Assembly: GCA_028066335.1 (NCBI GenBank)
Contig: JALCBQ010000005.1
Coordinates: 1 to 54,395 of the forward strand
Direction: 5' to 3'
Length of the DNA stretch: 54,395 nt
Origin: Pirellulaceae bacterium
Lineage (GTDB): Bacteria; Planctomycetota; Planctomycetia; Pirellulales; Pirellulaceae
Translations under genes and position numbers: made by a program
Shown: positions 1 to 9,337 of the stretch, in pieces
How the letters are laid out: each line of letters opens with the position of its first letter
Numbering within the stretch: position 1 is the first letter of the stretch
The notes under the pieces: generated by a model
Seen by the model: the letters and a program-made list of their open reading frames with translations, nothing else
Databases searched by the model: none
What the model was told of the DNA's origin: nothing

Positions 1-2
1 AT

Positions 3-1673
3 CTTGTCCTCTTAAAATCGGATCAGGGAGAAGAGTATTTGCTCCAAGAAGAGGCAAACCGGCAGGCGCAAGCGGTCAACGTCCATTCGTTAAAAACAAT
101 CTCGCCAGCAAAACAACTCGCTCAATTTACCGGGCAGCAGCTTCGCAATGACCTAGGCCTTATTAGCCACCTTGCAATCGACCGAAAAGAACTCGCCTCG
201 ATCTTAAAGGTCTCTCCTGAAGAACTACGCCATGTCTATCAGACGACAAGCGTTGCCGTTCGTGCCAGCCTCAACGGGCCACTCACTGCCCAGAAAGGGA
301 GCACATTACAACGAATACTCGCAGATCATTTTCAAAACTTCCCAACGACAAACACTGTTTTGCTAACCCTCAATAGTCCTGGAGGCGATCTCACAGCAAG
401 CTTGACCTTGTTAAACTATTTATCTGATCTCCGACAAAAAAACATTGAGGTGATCATCCTCATCCATGGTGAAGTCCGTTCTGATGCTGCACTCATTGCC
501 CTCGCTGCTAGCCAGCTCTACATGACAGAAGGCTCTCTCCTCGGAGGTGAGGGAGCTGCTTATCACGTTCAAGAAGATTTAGCAGAGGCAAAGGTCGCCC
601 TCAAAAAAATAACAGACGATCAATTCCGACATTGGTCACTTTGGCAGGCGATGATCGAAAACAGCCTGGAAATACGACGAATTAAAAATCTTAAAACGGA
701 AGTAGAGTACCTTCTTTGCAAAGAAGAATACGAATTGTTACGTAAAAATGAATTTGGACAAAATCATCCTCTTGCCGACCAGGAAGGAGGGACCAATTTT
801 CAAAGCTGGGACGAGGGAAAACCGATTGAGATACGCATGGGAATCTCTGCTGAAAAGGCACTCTCCCTCCGACTCGTCGATAAAACGTTCGATTCACCTG
901 GTGAAATTTATAACCACCTTGCTATCTCTAAAGAGGAGGTCGCCTCGGTCACTCCCGGCTGGGCACATACCCTTATCAATGCCCTTGCCTCCGATACTTT
1001 GGCCAATTTCTTCCTTTTCATAGCTTTTGTATCCCTTATGGGAGAGCTCTCGGCACCCGGCATTGGAATCCCTGGTTTCCTTTCGGCGATTTCGTTCGGC
1101 CTCTTCTTTTGGAGCCGATTTCTTCATGGAACCTCTGGCTGGCTCGAAGTCATGCTCTTCTTGCTTGGCCTGACATGTCTGCTTCTTGAGGTCTTTGTTC
1201 TACCTGGTTTTGGAATTTTTGGCCTCGGTGGTGGTGCCCTCGTTTTGGCCTCACTCGTTCTGGCAAGTCAAACCTTTGTCCTGCCGAGCAATAGCTATCA
1301 ATACCAACAACTCCCCAGATCGCTCCTTACAGTCGTTATAGCTATGGGCGGGTTTTTCCTGACGATGTTCGTCATGCGAAAATATTTACATTTGGCCCCT
1401 TGGCTAGGAAACATGGTCACAACCCCACCGAGTCCCGAAGAGGGAAAAGAACTGGACTATCGCGAAACACAGGCTCATTTTGAACACCTTTTGAATAAAC
1501 ATGGGATGACCACAACCCCTCTTGTCCCTGCCGGAAAGGCCCGCTTTGGCGATGAGATCGTGCAGGTCGTCTCAAGTGGAGAGATGGTCTCGCTAGGCCA
1601 ACCCGTTTACGTAACAGAGATCCAAGGCAACCGTGTTGTTGTCGCCTCTGTACTGGAAGAGAACGAAAGCTAG
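3..1673 (+). CDS. long NfeD-family membrane protein (ClpP-class serine protease-like), 5' partial
   Basis: The reading frame is open to the left edge, so the true start and any signal peptide lie outside the window; the first possible internal start is TTG at 39. Numbering from 39, residues about 105-175 form a ClpP/crotonase-like domain with SPGGD at 113-117 and a candidate nucleophile Ser148 in VRSDA. Residues about 310-455 carry four or five hydrophobic segments, and the C-terminus (about 495-540) is the small OB-like NfeD domain. This is the long NfeD1b layout. Family members act in the membrane beside flotillins. A second NfeD gene and floA follow on the same strand, as in the Bacillus yqeZ-yqfA arrangement. 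Family assignment is firm; protease activity is inferred. Confidence 0.85.
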   Translation, partial: LVLLKSDQGEEYLLQEEANRQAQAVNVHSLKTISPAKQLAQFTGQQLRNDLGLISHLAIDRKELASILKVSPEELRHVYQTTSVAVRASLNGPLTAQKGSTLQRILADHFQNFPTTNTVLLTLNSPGGDLTASLTLLNYLSDLRQKNIEVIILIHGEVRSDAALIALAASQLYMTEGSLLGGEGAAYHVQEDLAEAKVALKKITDDQFRHWSLWQAMIENSLEIRRIKNLKTEVEYLLCKEEYELLRKNEFGQNHPLADQEGGTNFQSWDEGKPIEIRMGISAEKALSLRLVDKTFDSPGEIYNHLAISKEEVASVTPGWAHTLINALASDTLANFFLFIAFVSLMGELSAPGIGIPGFLSAISFGLFFWSRFLHGTSGWLEVMLFLLGLTCLLLEVFVLPGFGIFGLGGGALVLASLVLASQTFVLPSNSYQYQQLPRSLLTVVIAMGGFFLTMFVMRKYLHLAPWLGNMVTTPPSPEEGKELDYRETQAHFEHLLNKHGMTTTPLVPAGKARFGDEIVQVVSSGEMVSLGQPVYVTEIQGNRVVVASVLEENES

Positions 1674-1721
1674 ACACTTCCTTTTTCTGTCCAACAAACC
1701 CCCTGAAGAAACATAAGCTTT

Positions 1722-2624
1722 ATGGCACTTGCCCTTTTATCATCGGCCTTCGAGACATTTTTCCTCTACCAATGGGCTATCGTCTTTTTGGTTGTGGCGA
1801 TCGTCCTTTTGGTTTTGGAAATCTTTTTACCTTCGGGCGGCATTCTCGGTTTTTTCTCGGTCGCTTCGGCTATTACCTCGGTAACGATCGCCTTTACCAT
1901 TAGTGTTGTGGGTGGGACTTTTTTCCTTCTGGCAGTTGTCTTTGGTGGCTTTCTTTTTGTAAACATCGCAATTGCGATTTGGCCCGATACCCCTCTAGGA
2001 AAGCTGATTTTAATTCCAAAAATTCTTAGCCCTGACGACGTTCTTCCCAATCCTGAGAAACGGCAACAGCTCAAAGAGCTCATCGGTCGACAAGGTGTTG
2101 CCTCACGCCAAATGGCCCCCCACGGGAAAATTAAAATCGATGGCCAAGCCTATCCTGCTCTTACTGAAGGTGAGCTCATCAACAAAGGGGATTCTGTGGA
2201 AATCTTTGCCGTTCGGCTCAACCAATTGATCGTTCGCCCTGTCGAGAGTCTCCAGACTGGCCATGAAGAACCTACCCTTCAAGAGATGGCCAATCCTGCC
2301 CCCAAACCAGCTATGCCCAAACCGACGGTAGAACCGACAACACAGAGGCCATCGGCTGAAACCCACCCTCCCGTTTCTCCCCCCTCTTTACCACAAACAG
2401 AAACTCCCACACAGCCCAGCCGGCCCCCTGCCCCACCTTCTCCTCCCCCATTGAAAGAAGAAAGACCACTCCCTCCAACGATTGATGACCCACTATTACA
2501 CACCTTTGATGACCTAAACCTTGAAGCCCTCGACCCGACCCCGAATGATTCGACTTCGGAGGAGAATCTGCCCTCTGACGATAGTAGCCCCCCGACCCCA
2601 GAGGATCGGCAAAATCGCCCCTAA
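1722..2624 (+). CDS. short NfeD-family membrane protein with proline-rich C-terminal tail
   Basis: A 300-residue protein. Residues about 10-87 are a block of closely packed transmembrane helices typical of NfeD. Residues about 120-175 form the NfeD OB-fold domain (RQGVASRQMAPHGKIKIDG, later DSVEIFAV). From about residue 190 to the end the chain is low-complexity, rich in Pro, Thr, Ser and Glu, and probably disordered. Most short NfeD proteins end near the OB domain, so the roughly 110-residue tail is an extension. The gene starts 48 nt after the long NfeD gene and is followed by floA after a 302-nt spacer. A role in organising or partnering flotillin membrane domains is inferred from family and position. 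Confidence 0.8.
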   Translation: MALALLSSAFETFFLYQWAIVFLVVAIVLLVLEIFLPSGGILGFFSVASAITSVTIAFTISVVGGTFFLLAVVFGGFLFVNIAIAIWPDTPLGKLILIPKILSPDDVLPNPEKRQQLKELIGRQGVASRQMAPHGKIKIDGQAYPALTEGELINKGDSVEIFAVRLNQLIVRPVESLQTGHEEPTLQEMANPAPKPAMPKPTVEPTTQRPSAETHPPVSPPSLPQTETPTQPSRPPAPPSPPPLKEERPLPPTIDDPLLHTFDDLNLEALDPTPNDSTSEENLPSDDSSPPTPEDRQNRP

Positions 2625-2926
2625 CCTCACTTATTTACTTGACATTAAGGCTAAAAACTGCGCTAATAAGAGATCACACAGATTCTTTATATACCGTTTT
2701 AAGGGGGCTGTTTGAAGCGAAATGATAAACAGGCAAGGTAGTACGAGTTTGCCCGCCCAGGCCCCGACTATTTTAGCACCTTGTTTATTATCCCTTTATT
2801 TGCATCTGGTAATTAAATGGGGGTTGATGAACAAACGATCCCCCTTCAACCACTAAACGACACGAACACCACACCCAGCGAAATATACTCGATTCGCCAA
2901 GACACACTCTAGAAAGCAGAAAGCAT
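2625..2926. other. spacer between nfeD-like gene and floA
   Basis: No gene is seen in these 302 bases. A poor promoter-like pair (TTGACA at 2639 and TAATAA at 2664, spacing 19) is present but too weak to call. The spacer is long for an operon, so floA may have its own promoter. Confidence 0.5.
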
Positions 2927-3922
2927 ATGGAACCACTACTTATCGGCCTTATTATTGCTCTTCTGGTCGGCCTCGCCTTTTTAGGTATTTTCGCCTACTT
3001 CTTCCGCCTTTGGATGCAAGGGGTTACGACTGGCGCAAATATTCGGCTCGTCGATCTTATCGGAATGACTCTTCGAAAAGTCAATCCTAGGGTTATTGTT
3101 CGATCAAAAATCATGGCCGTTCAGGCCGGAATTGGTGACGACGAGCTGACCTCACGTGATCTTGAAGCCCATTATCTCTCTGGTGGTAATGTCCCCCTCG
3201 TCGTTCAGGCACTCGTCGCTTCTCGTAAAGCAAAGACGATCAAGCTCTCGTTTGGTGAGGCGACCGCTATCGACCTAGCGGGCCGAAATGTCCTTGAGGC
3301 TGTTCAGACGAGCGTCTATCCCAAAGTGATCGATTGCCCCGATGCAAAAGGGCGAAAGCTCGACGCCGTCGCTCGAAATGGTATTCAGCTAAAGGTTCGG
3401 GCTAGGGTGACGGTCCGTGCAAACCTGCAACGCCTTATCGGGGGTGCAACCGAAGAGACAATCATTGCCCGTGTCGGGAAAGGGATCGTTAGTGCGATCG
3501 GGTCGGCCGAAACACATGCCGATGTCCTTGAAAATCCTGATAACATTACCCGCGCGGTTTTGGCAAGTGACCTCGATGCTCAAACGGCCTTTGAAATCGT
3601 CTCGATCGATATCGCTGATATGGATGTTGGTGCGAATATCGGTGCTAAATTACAGGCTGATCAAGCGGAAGCCGATACAAACGCAGCCCAGGCCAAGGCA
3701 GAAGGACGCCGTGCAATGGCCGTCGCCCAGGAACAAGAGATGCAAGCCAAGGTCGAACAATGTCGGGCACGACTTCTACGTGCCGAAGCCGAAGTCCCTA
3801 AGGCAATCGCTGATGCCTTTAACACTGGAAAACTCGGAATCATTGAATACAACAAACTCCGAAATATTCAAGCTGACACCAAAATGAGGACAATGCTTGC
3901 GGAAAACAACCGTCCCGACTAA
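2927..3922 (+). CDS. floA: flotillin-like protein FloA
   Basis: A 331-residue protein, the usual length of FloA. Residues about 4-27 form one hydrophobic membrane-anchoring segment. An SPFH-type domain follows ([20 protein letters not shown] at about 166-185). The C-terminal third is an Ala/Glu-rich coiled coil (about 235-300) that drives oligomer formation in the family. FloA scaffolds ordered membrane microdomains in bacteria. The preceding NfeD genes match the known NfeD-flotillin partnership. The ATG at 2927 lies directly before the membrane segment, which supports this start. Confidence 0.93.
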   Translation: MEPLLIGLIIALLVGLAFLGIFAYFFRLWMQGVTTGANIRLVDLIGMTLRKVNPRVIVRSKIMAVQAGIGDDELTSRDLEAHYLSGGNVPLVVQALVASRKAKTIKLSFGEATAIDLAGRNVLEAVQTSVYPKVIDCPDAKGRKLDAVARNGIQLKVRARVTVRANLQRLIGGATEETIIARVGKGIVSAIGSAETHADVLENPDNITRAVLASDLDAQTAFEIVSIDIADMDVGANIGAKLQADQAEADTNAAQAKAEGRRAMAVAQEQEMQAKVEQCRARLLRAEAEVPKAIADAFNTGKLGIIEYNKLRNIQADTKMRTMLAENNRPD

Positions 3923-4026
3923 CTGCTAAATTCTTGGTCCCCTCAAGTACGGTTACATTTTGGACACTTTGTCGCGTAAAAGCATAAAAGCAGATCAATC
4001 GTTTTTTTCATCTCGTTAAGGTTCTC

Positions 4027-4518
4027 ATGGCAAAACTCAATATCGACGATTTTCTCAAAAAGATTGTCCAATCGATGGACGAAGCTGTCGAGCAGCAACA
4101 GCCTCCCAAACGGCGTCAGCGACCACCAGAAGGTCAGCCACCGATGGCTCAGCCCCAAATGGCTCAACCGGTTGAAGAGAGCCATTCGGCCTTTCAGGGT
4201 AGTGAATATCAAGCTGAGTCACCAGTTCCGAGGGCTAGGCCGATCCCTGGAAGCCATTCAGCCTTTGGCGCTTCTGAAATTCACCGACTTCCAAGCCAAG
4301 ATCAAGCTAAAAGAAAAAAAGAACGGCAGCTAAAACGGCAACAACAACTTGCCAAAGATCAAGCCCAAGATAACGTCCATGATAAAGCTTACAGAAGAAA
4401 GCAAAACGACAACCAGTATCATCTTGATATTCTTACCATGCTCTCATCTGCTGAAAGTCTTCAAAATATGATTATCGCCAGTGAGATTCTAAACCGCCCA
4501 ACCGACCGGTGGGAATAA
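4027..4518 (+). CDS. unknown Gln/Pro-rich protein with two SHSAF repeats
   Basis: A 163-residue hydrophilic protein that I do not recognise. The N-terminus (MAKLNIDDFLKKIVQSMDEA) looks helical. A Gln/Pro-rich low-complexity middle follows. It contains two copies of a motif of the form SHSAF-x-x-SE, near residues 57 and 77. Then come a Lys/Arg/Gln-rich stretch that may form a coiled coil and a less charged C-terminal helix (LTMLSSAESLQNMIIASEIL). There is no signal peptide or membrane helix. It lies 104 nt after floA on the same strand, the position occupied by the small unknown yqfB in Bacillus, though I see no sequence similarity to it. A FloA/NfeD accessory role is only a positional guess. 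Confidence 0.7.
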   Translation: MAKLNIDDFLKKIVQSMDEAVEQQQPPKRRQRPPEGQPPMAQPQMAQPVEESHSAFQGSEYQAESPVPRARPIPGSHSAFGASEIHRLPSQDQAKRKKERQLKRQQQLAKDQAQDNVHDKAYRRKQNDNQYHLDILTMLSSAESLQNMIIASEILNRPTDRWE

Positions 4519-5279
4519 TATCTGCACCTGCCAAAGATCGACAACAACAAATCGATAGCGGAACTGGCAAAAGAAAATGCACCAGAATTGCAGGATGGCG
4601 ACAATTGGTACTCACACCCTTAAAGCACAGACTAGTCGCTTATTCTCGCCTTCCCTCTCCTGCAGAACATCTCTCTAAAACAATTCTTTTTCAAAAATAT
4701 TTAGACTGTTTTCTTCATTTCTGGCCTTTTTCCATTTGCCACGAAATTTTTATTTTACTAAAATGGCGGCGTTTCATTTTTGAAATTTCCTTATGTATTA
4801 TTCTTCTTTAAGGGATTTCAACTCGGAAGACCTGTCTGCGCCTTGTGCCCGGGCAGGTTTTTCGTCATTCTGTGCTTCTCCATTCTGTGTTTTCGGATTC
4901 CGTGTTTCTGGGAAAAGTACCCACCTGCTTCTGAATAGAGTACCACGTCTCTGCTTACTGATAGAATACAACCTATTCTGTTTACCGAGTAGAGCCCCTC
5001 ACCGGCCATGTCTGAGTTGTCTCTGTTATGATCAAATGTGATCAGCACCGTCGTCAGGTCGTGTCGTTTTAAGAATTTCGTCTACTCAGTAGAGGAAGTT
5101 TGTGGGCACTTGTTAGTGAAGCCTTCATTTGATCTCGGCGTTGCGAAGGGCGTTGCCAACAACGTAAATACTGCCTGACGAATATCCCGACCGTGCTAGA
5201 GGTTCTTGCTGCACTGGACTCGTTTCAGTCAGTTTTCAGAGAGACCAATACCAGGTGGTTGTTCATTTAACTCGTTTGG
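4519..5279. other. 761-nt spacer without a supported gene
   Basis: Short open frames exist here, but their translations are low-complexity and Cys/Ser/Leu-rich without family features. One hairpin is described separately. I see nothing else. Confidence 0.5.
4830..4862 (+). terminator. possible terminator downstream of the floA cluster
   Basis: ACCTGTCTG (4830-4838) pairs with CGGGCAGGT (4850-4858), nine pairs including two G-T wobbles, and a run of five T ends at 4862. It is about 310 nt past the last plus-strand gene. The T run is short, so this is tentative. Confidence 0.35.
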
Positions 5280-5849
5280 TTATTCATCTGGCTTTTGCAA
5301 CGGCTGAAATATTAACGACGCCGAGTTGATACAATACCGCTGCCCTGTCGGCGGGGGGCCATCTGAGAAGAGATGCCCAAGATGGGCGCCACAATTCCCA
5401 CAAAGAACCTCAGTCCGTCGACACATACCGTAGCTGAAGTCGTCTTCTTCTTGTGTATTGTTTTCTTTGATTGTCTTTGTAAAACTAGGCCAGCCACAAC
5501 TGGTTGAATACTTTGCGGTCGAATGAAAAAGGGGGATTCTGCAACAGACACACTCATAGATACCGTATTCAAAGTGGTTCCAATACTCGCCACTAAAGGG
5601 CAATTCAGTCCCTTTCTGCTGGGTAATGTGATAAACATGGGCTGAGAGGTTCCAACTATTATCACTGGTCGTGCTCCAAGAAGGCCCCTTGCTTAGTGGC
5701 GGGTATTCGCAAAAACCGTCGTCCACCCCACCCGTGTGTGATCTCCCCTCACCTGAATGTGGCCTCTCTGAAGAATCACTAGGAGTCTGGTTTTCTGATT
5801 TTGAAGAAAACTTCTCAGAACTAAAATTTTCTGGCGATCTCTCAGACAT
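5280..5849 (-). CDS. msrB: peptide-methionine (R)-S-oxide reductase MsrB
   Basis: Reduces methionine-R-sulfoxide in proteins. The C-terminal domain (about 68-185) has all family marks: two zinc-binding CxxC pairs (Cys100/103 and Cys150/153), GWPSF at 119-123 preceded by the likely resolving Cys118, and the catalytic cysteine in RYCINS (Cys173). The first 65 residues are Ser/Glu-rich, probably disordered, and not part of the usual roughly 130-150-residue MsrB. The N-terminus has no convincing signal peptide. The gene lies 72 nt downstream of a Fur-family regulator on the same strand, so co-transcription and redox or metal control are likely but inferred. Confidence 0.93.
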   Translation of the reverse strand: MSERSPENFSSEKFSSKSENQTPSDSSERPHSGEGRSHTGGVDDGFCEYPPLSKGPSWSTTSDNSWNLSAHVYHITQQKGTELPFSGEYWNHFEYGIYECVCCRIPLFHSTAKYSTSCGWPSFTKTIKENNTQEEDDFSYGMCRRTEVLCGNCGAHLGHLFSDGPPPTGQRYCINSASLIFQPLQKPDE

Positions 5850-5921
5850 GGCGTTCCCTTTCCCTAATACGATAGAAACGAAAACAGCTACGGAACAAGT
5901 TAGGGGGGCAGTACAAACGGC

Positions 5922-6395
5922 CTACCGACATTCGGAACAGATTCCTTTGAGTAGGACCTCCTGAATTTTATAGATAGTCACGTTCTGGCTCAGAAGCTCC
6001 TTTAGTGGCGGATTTCCAAGACAGAGGACTTTATTACAAGAGGTACACATAAAATGGCTATGATTATTTTCAAACTCTTCACTCCCATTTTCTCCCGCAG
6101 GGAGGGCGAGCTCATACCGGCGCACTTGATCACCAAGATCGATTTTTCGAATAAGTCTTTTTTTGGAAAGCTCCTGTAAAGATCGAAAAATCGTCGATTT
6201 ATCGAAACCGCCAGGCATTAGCTCGTCGGCAATCTCTGCATGACTTAGGGGAAACTGCGAGCGAGCCATCAACTTGAGAACCGCAATCCTTGCCGAGGTA
6301 CATCGCAGCTTGTTACTTTTTAGCCATTGCTTGATCTCTTCGGTGCTGATTTCTCCCCCAACTCCTGGGTGAAAATCAGATCTGGTATCGGTCAT
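5922..6395 (-). CDS. Fur-family metal/peroxide-responsive transcriptional regulator
   Basis: A 157-residue Fur/Zur/PerR-type repressor. The winged helix covers about residues 18-98, with the recognition-helix pattern DKSTIFRSLQEL at 65-76. The dimerisation/metal domain has HSHF at 112-115 followed by CTSC (Cys117/Cys120) and a second pair, CSEC (Cys153/Cys156), one residue from the end. This is the structural zinc site of the superfamily. The subclass (Fur, Zur or PerR) cannot be decided by eye. Because msrB follows in the same direction, a PerR-like or iron-linked oxidative stress role is plausible. Confidence 0.9.
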   Translation of the reverse strand: MTDTRSDFHPGVGGEISTEEIKQWLKSNKLRCTSARIAVLKLMARSQFPLSHAEIADELMPGGFDKSTIFRSLQELSKKRLIRKIDLGDQVRRYELALPAGENGSEEFENNHSHFMCTSCNKVLCLGNPPLKELLSQNVTIYKIQEVLLKGICSECR

Positions 6396-6597
6396 AAAAA
6401 GCCTTGTATTACGCTAGATACTGTAAAAATTTCTTTTGTACAGAGTCTATTCTATTCGAACCTGAGCCCGAATGCAAACACCAGATGTACTCCGACGAGT
6501 AGAGAGAATAGATGGCCCCCCACTCGTTGAAAGCAGCTCTGCACTTTTCTGTCCATCGTTAGAAAATTTTTTTCAAGCGACAGCCATACAGTCACTC

Positions 6598-6629
6598 TTG
6601 TGTCGTTACTTTGTTGTGTCGTTACTTTA
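6598..6629. repeat. tandem duplication, 16 bp x 2
   Basis: TTGTGTCGTTACTTTG at 6598-6613 is followed directly by a copy with one mismatch at 6614-6629. It lies in the spacer between the Fur-type gene and the PQQ-propeller gene. Confidence 0.9.
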
Positions 6630-6671
6630 TTACCACCACTTTTGTAACAGTCGCTCTGAAACGACTGGCAC

Positions 6672-8006
6672 CTACGATGATTCGGTTAAATCTAGACAAA
6701 CAAGGTTCCCGGTCGCATCACGGCAATAGAGTCGCCCACCCGTTAAAACAGGGACTGTCCAACATAGGCCATTTAAAACCCGATGTTTGGCCAGCTCATC
6801 ATATTTCTCCGCAGAAGCTTTTGCCAAAATAAGATCACCTTCATCAGAGAGGATGATAAGGTATCCACGAGAGACTAAAACCGACCCGACACCATAACCG
6901 ACTTTATTCCATTTCTCTTCGCCCGTTTTATAATCCATACAAACGATCTTGCCACGCCGACGGCTGTGGGTATTGCCATCTATCCCGTATAGGTTCCCTT
7001 CCCAGTAGACAGTATTATTGAAATGATTTCTCATTTTTCGGTTTTCATAAATCGGCTCAAGCCCTTTGTCGGTAATTTTTAGCAACACACAACCTTCGTT
7101 ATACCCTGTCGAGATAAAGATCGTATCATCGATAACAACTGGTGTTGAAGCACTACAATCAAAATTCGTTTTCCATTTACTTCTGGCAAACTCTTTCCCA
7201 GTTTTAGCGTTAAAAATCATGACAAAGTCGTTATTGAGTACAGCGACCATCTCTTCTCCTGCAATCGTTAGCGGTCTAGCTGCTCCATAGCCAGGATGGA
7301 ATTTTTCCGAACGCCAGATCTCTTTGCCCGACTCTTTATTCAGAGCAATAGTACAACCAACATCCAAGATAACCTTGTCCTCAAGAAGTAGTGGAGAGCA
7401 GGTAAAGCCCCACGGTGGAAGCGCAACCCCAACGAGTGTTGCAAGTTGTTTCGACCAAACCTCTTTGCCCGTCACTTTATCAAGGCAATAGAGCATCCCT
7501 TCGCGAGAAAGGGCGTAAACGTTCTTCTCATCGACGGCGGGGGTCGCCCCAGGGCCACCCGAATGGGTATTGTCGACTAAAAGACTCTCATAGTCGAATT
7601 GCCAGACAGTCTTTCCAGTTTCCGTGTCGACACAATAAACGGTCTCTTTCCCTTTTGGTTTTTTCCCATCGTGCCCCATCGTATAGAGCTTTCCATCCGA
7701 GATAGCAAACGAGCTATACCCAATGCCGACACTCGCCTTCCAAAGCTCTTTGGGGCCCTTCTTAAAAGTTTCTGGGCTCCATAATTGATCTTCCGAAATA
7801 CCATCATATTTTGGGCCAAGCCAATGTGGCCAATCACCAGATGAATCCTGTTTCCCAACGACAGTAACAGATAATGGATTACCACTTGGCGGCGTTATTC
7901 CTTGCTGAGGGAAAACAAGGAGTATCCCAACAAATCCACACAGGGCCAATGGAATAACAGAGACGACCGGTAGAGTTTTAATAGTTCCCATTTTGTTTAC
8001 ACTCAA
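6672..8006 (-). CDS. PQQ-like beta-propeller repeat protein, membrane-anchored or exported
   Basis: A 444-residue protein. It starts with a hydrophobic segment (about residues 10-32) that serves as signal or anchor; Met1 at 8006 or Met6 at 7991 could be the start. The rest is a beta-propeller of PQQ/BamB-type blades, seen as repeated D-x-x-TGK-x-x-W strands: VYCVDTETGKTVWQF, LYCLDKVTGKEVWSK, IALNKESGKEIWRS, IFNAKTGKEFARS and VCMDYKTGEEKWNK. The early segment DWPHWLGPKYDGIS resembles the opening of many planctomycete PQQ-repeat proteins. Such proteins are periplasmic. The substrate and any cofactor are unknown, and dehydrogenase activity is not implied. It is divergent from the DUF1294 gene. 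Confidence 0.85.
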   Translation of the reverse strand: MSVNKMGTIKTLPVVSVIPLALCGFVGILLVFPQQGITPPSGNPLSVTVVGKQDSSGDWPHWLGPKYDGISEDQLWSPETFKKGPKELWKASVGIGYSSFAISDGKLYTMGHDGKKPKGKETVYCVDTETGKTVWQFDYESLLVDNTHSGGPGATPAVDEKNVYALSREGMLYCLDKVTGKEVWSKQLATLVGVALPPWGFTCSPLLLEDKVILDVGCTIALNKESGKEIWRSEKFHPGYGAARPLTIAGEEMVAVLNNDFVMIFNAKTGKEFARSKWKTNFDCSASTPVVIDDTIFISTGYNEGCVLLKITDKGLEPIYENRKMRNHFNNTVYWEGNLYGIDGNTHSRRRGKIVCMDYKTGEEKWNKVGYGVGSVLVSRGYLIILSDEGDLILAKASAEKYDELAKHRVLNGLCWTVPVLTGGRLYCRDATGNLVCLDLTESS

Positions 8007-8256
8007 TTCTTTAAAGACTTATTCGTTTTAAACTTTTCGAATAGAATAAGATATCTCAGCCGATAGCTAGCCCCCCCGTTTCAAAAATGGCTCCTTAAAG
8101 AGCTGGGAGTATCAACGGCTATTGATGTAATTGCCAATGTTCAATATAAGCAATAAATAGTCCTCGATTCAACTGCTTTTTATGAGAAAGCAGAAAAAAG
8201 AGAGAGCCGCTTCTCGTCGACCTCGCCTCTAATAATCTACCCTCCTACAGACATCC

Positions 8257-8679
8257 ATGATGAACGAAACGAATAAAAAGCCCTTTCGGCTCTCCCTGTC
8301 TACCCTTAGTGGCGTCCTCACATCATTGTGGCTTTTGGGTGCTCTTTTGGTCGTTTGTGCTGCTCTTTTTAGCGAAAAATATCGACCAGAGATCTACCAA
8401 ATCGTTTATATGGGGGCGACCCTGGTTATGAGTGGCGCAACGTTTTTCCTCTTTTCACTCGATAAGCTCAAAGCTCGCCGCGAATCGGGATCCCGAATTT
8501 CAGAAAAAACGTTGCTAATATTTTGCGCAATCTGTGGTTGGCCTGGTGGGGTTTTGGCTCAAATTCTTGTCCGCCACAAGTCAAGCAAAATACCATTCCG
8601 TATTTGGCTATGGTTTATTATGAGTGTCCATCTTTTTATGGGTGGATGGATCTTCTTGGTATGGGTCGGTCTTCTTTAA
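8257..8679 (+). CDS. DUF1294-family small membrane protein
   Basis: A 140-residue protein with about four hydrophobic segments (residues about 17-38, 48-66, 83-103 and 114-138). Between helices two and three it has DKLKARRESGSRISEKTL, then GWPGG and RHKSSKIPFR. This pattern (DK-x-x-A ... R-I-x-E-x-x-L ... GG-W-x-G ... HK-x-x-K-x-x-F) is the DUF1294 signature. The family has no settled function. The gene stands alone, with a 250-nt divergent spacer on its left. Confidence 0.85.
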   Translation: MMNETNKKPFRLSLSTLSGVLTSLWLLGALLVVCAALFSEKYRPEIYQIVYMGATLVMSGATFFLFSLDKLKARRESGSRISEKTLLIFCAICGWPGGVLAQILVRHKSSKIPFRIWLWFIMSVHLFMGGWIFLVWVGLL

Positions 8680-8732
8680 AGTCATCTGAAAAACACTCTA
8701 AACCAGAACCTTTATTTACTCACAAACAATCA

Positions 8733-8930
8733 ATGACGGTCGCCCAAAGGGTGGCAAAAGCTTATGTCGAGGCCATAAAACCGAGCCCCAATTACCGAGC
8801 CTCTGATTGTTGTGACGAACTCATGAAAAAGTTCTACTCGCTCAAGGAAGAAAATTTCAAGACAAAAATCTTAAAACAAGCAGGTCTTAAAACGATAGCG
8901 CTGGTTGAAAAGACCCCGAGAATAACCTGA
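8733..8930 (+). CDS. possible 65-residue small protein
   Basis: ATG at 8733 opens a frame for a short charged protein (MTVAQRVAKAYVEAIKP, later DELMKKFYSLKEENFKTKIL). The composition looks like two soluble helices and uses codons like its neighbours. No Shine-Dalgarno sequence is visible and I recognise no family. It lies 53 nt after the DUF1294 gene and upstream of the phage-like cluster. It may be real or a chance frame. Confidence 0.3.
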   Translation: MTVAQRVAKAYVEAIKPSPNYRASDCCDELMKKFYSLKEENFKTKILKQAGLKTIALVEKTPRIT

Positions 8931-9316
8931 GGATAAATATAGGCCACTTCTGCAGAAAACTGTCCTCTTGAGGACACTTCTAAAAAAAGAAAAACCTTCG
9001 ACCAACGGTTTTGCGGCGAGTGGTATCGCTGCGAGACTAGAAAGATCTGGCGTGCTGCGCACTAGCTCTTGTTTGATCTTTACTAACGCTAAAAATTGGT
9101 CCCTCTGCCGGAAATTTGGGCCGAAGGCAGTACCATATTGTACTTTAATTTTATCGACATGCAAACACCGCCAGTCGAGTAATTTCTTATACCAATTTCT
9201 AAAAACCGCTCTAAAAATATCTCAACCTCCTCAGCGCTTTTAAAAACTGTGCCATTATTTGAAAAATTTAACGAAGAGATATAGAGTTAACAAACATAAA
9301 TGAGAACCATTTTTCC
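8931..9316. other. spacer before the terminase-like cluster
   Basis: No supported gene is present in these 386 bases. The open frames here translate to Ser/Arg-rich text without family features. I saw no tRNA or attachment-like repeat. Confidence 0.5.
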
Positions 9317-9337
9317 GTGAAATCTTCAGCTCACTCC

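Noticed and set aside
2639-2669. Promoter upstream of floA
   Set aside because: TTGACA and TAATAA are present but separated by 19 nt, which is too poor to assert.
4793-5048. Short frames on both strands in the 4519-5279 spacer
   Set aside because: Cys/Leu/Ser-rich translations, no ribosome site and no recognisable domain.
8968-9243. Frame of 91 codons before the terminase-like cluster
   Set aside because: Serine-rich, random-looking translation; no pseudogene of a known family could be recognised.
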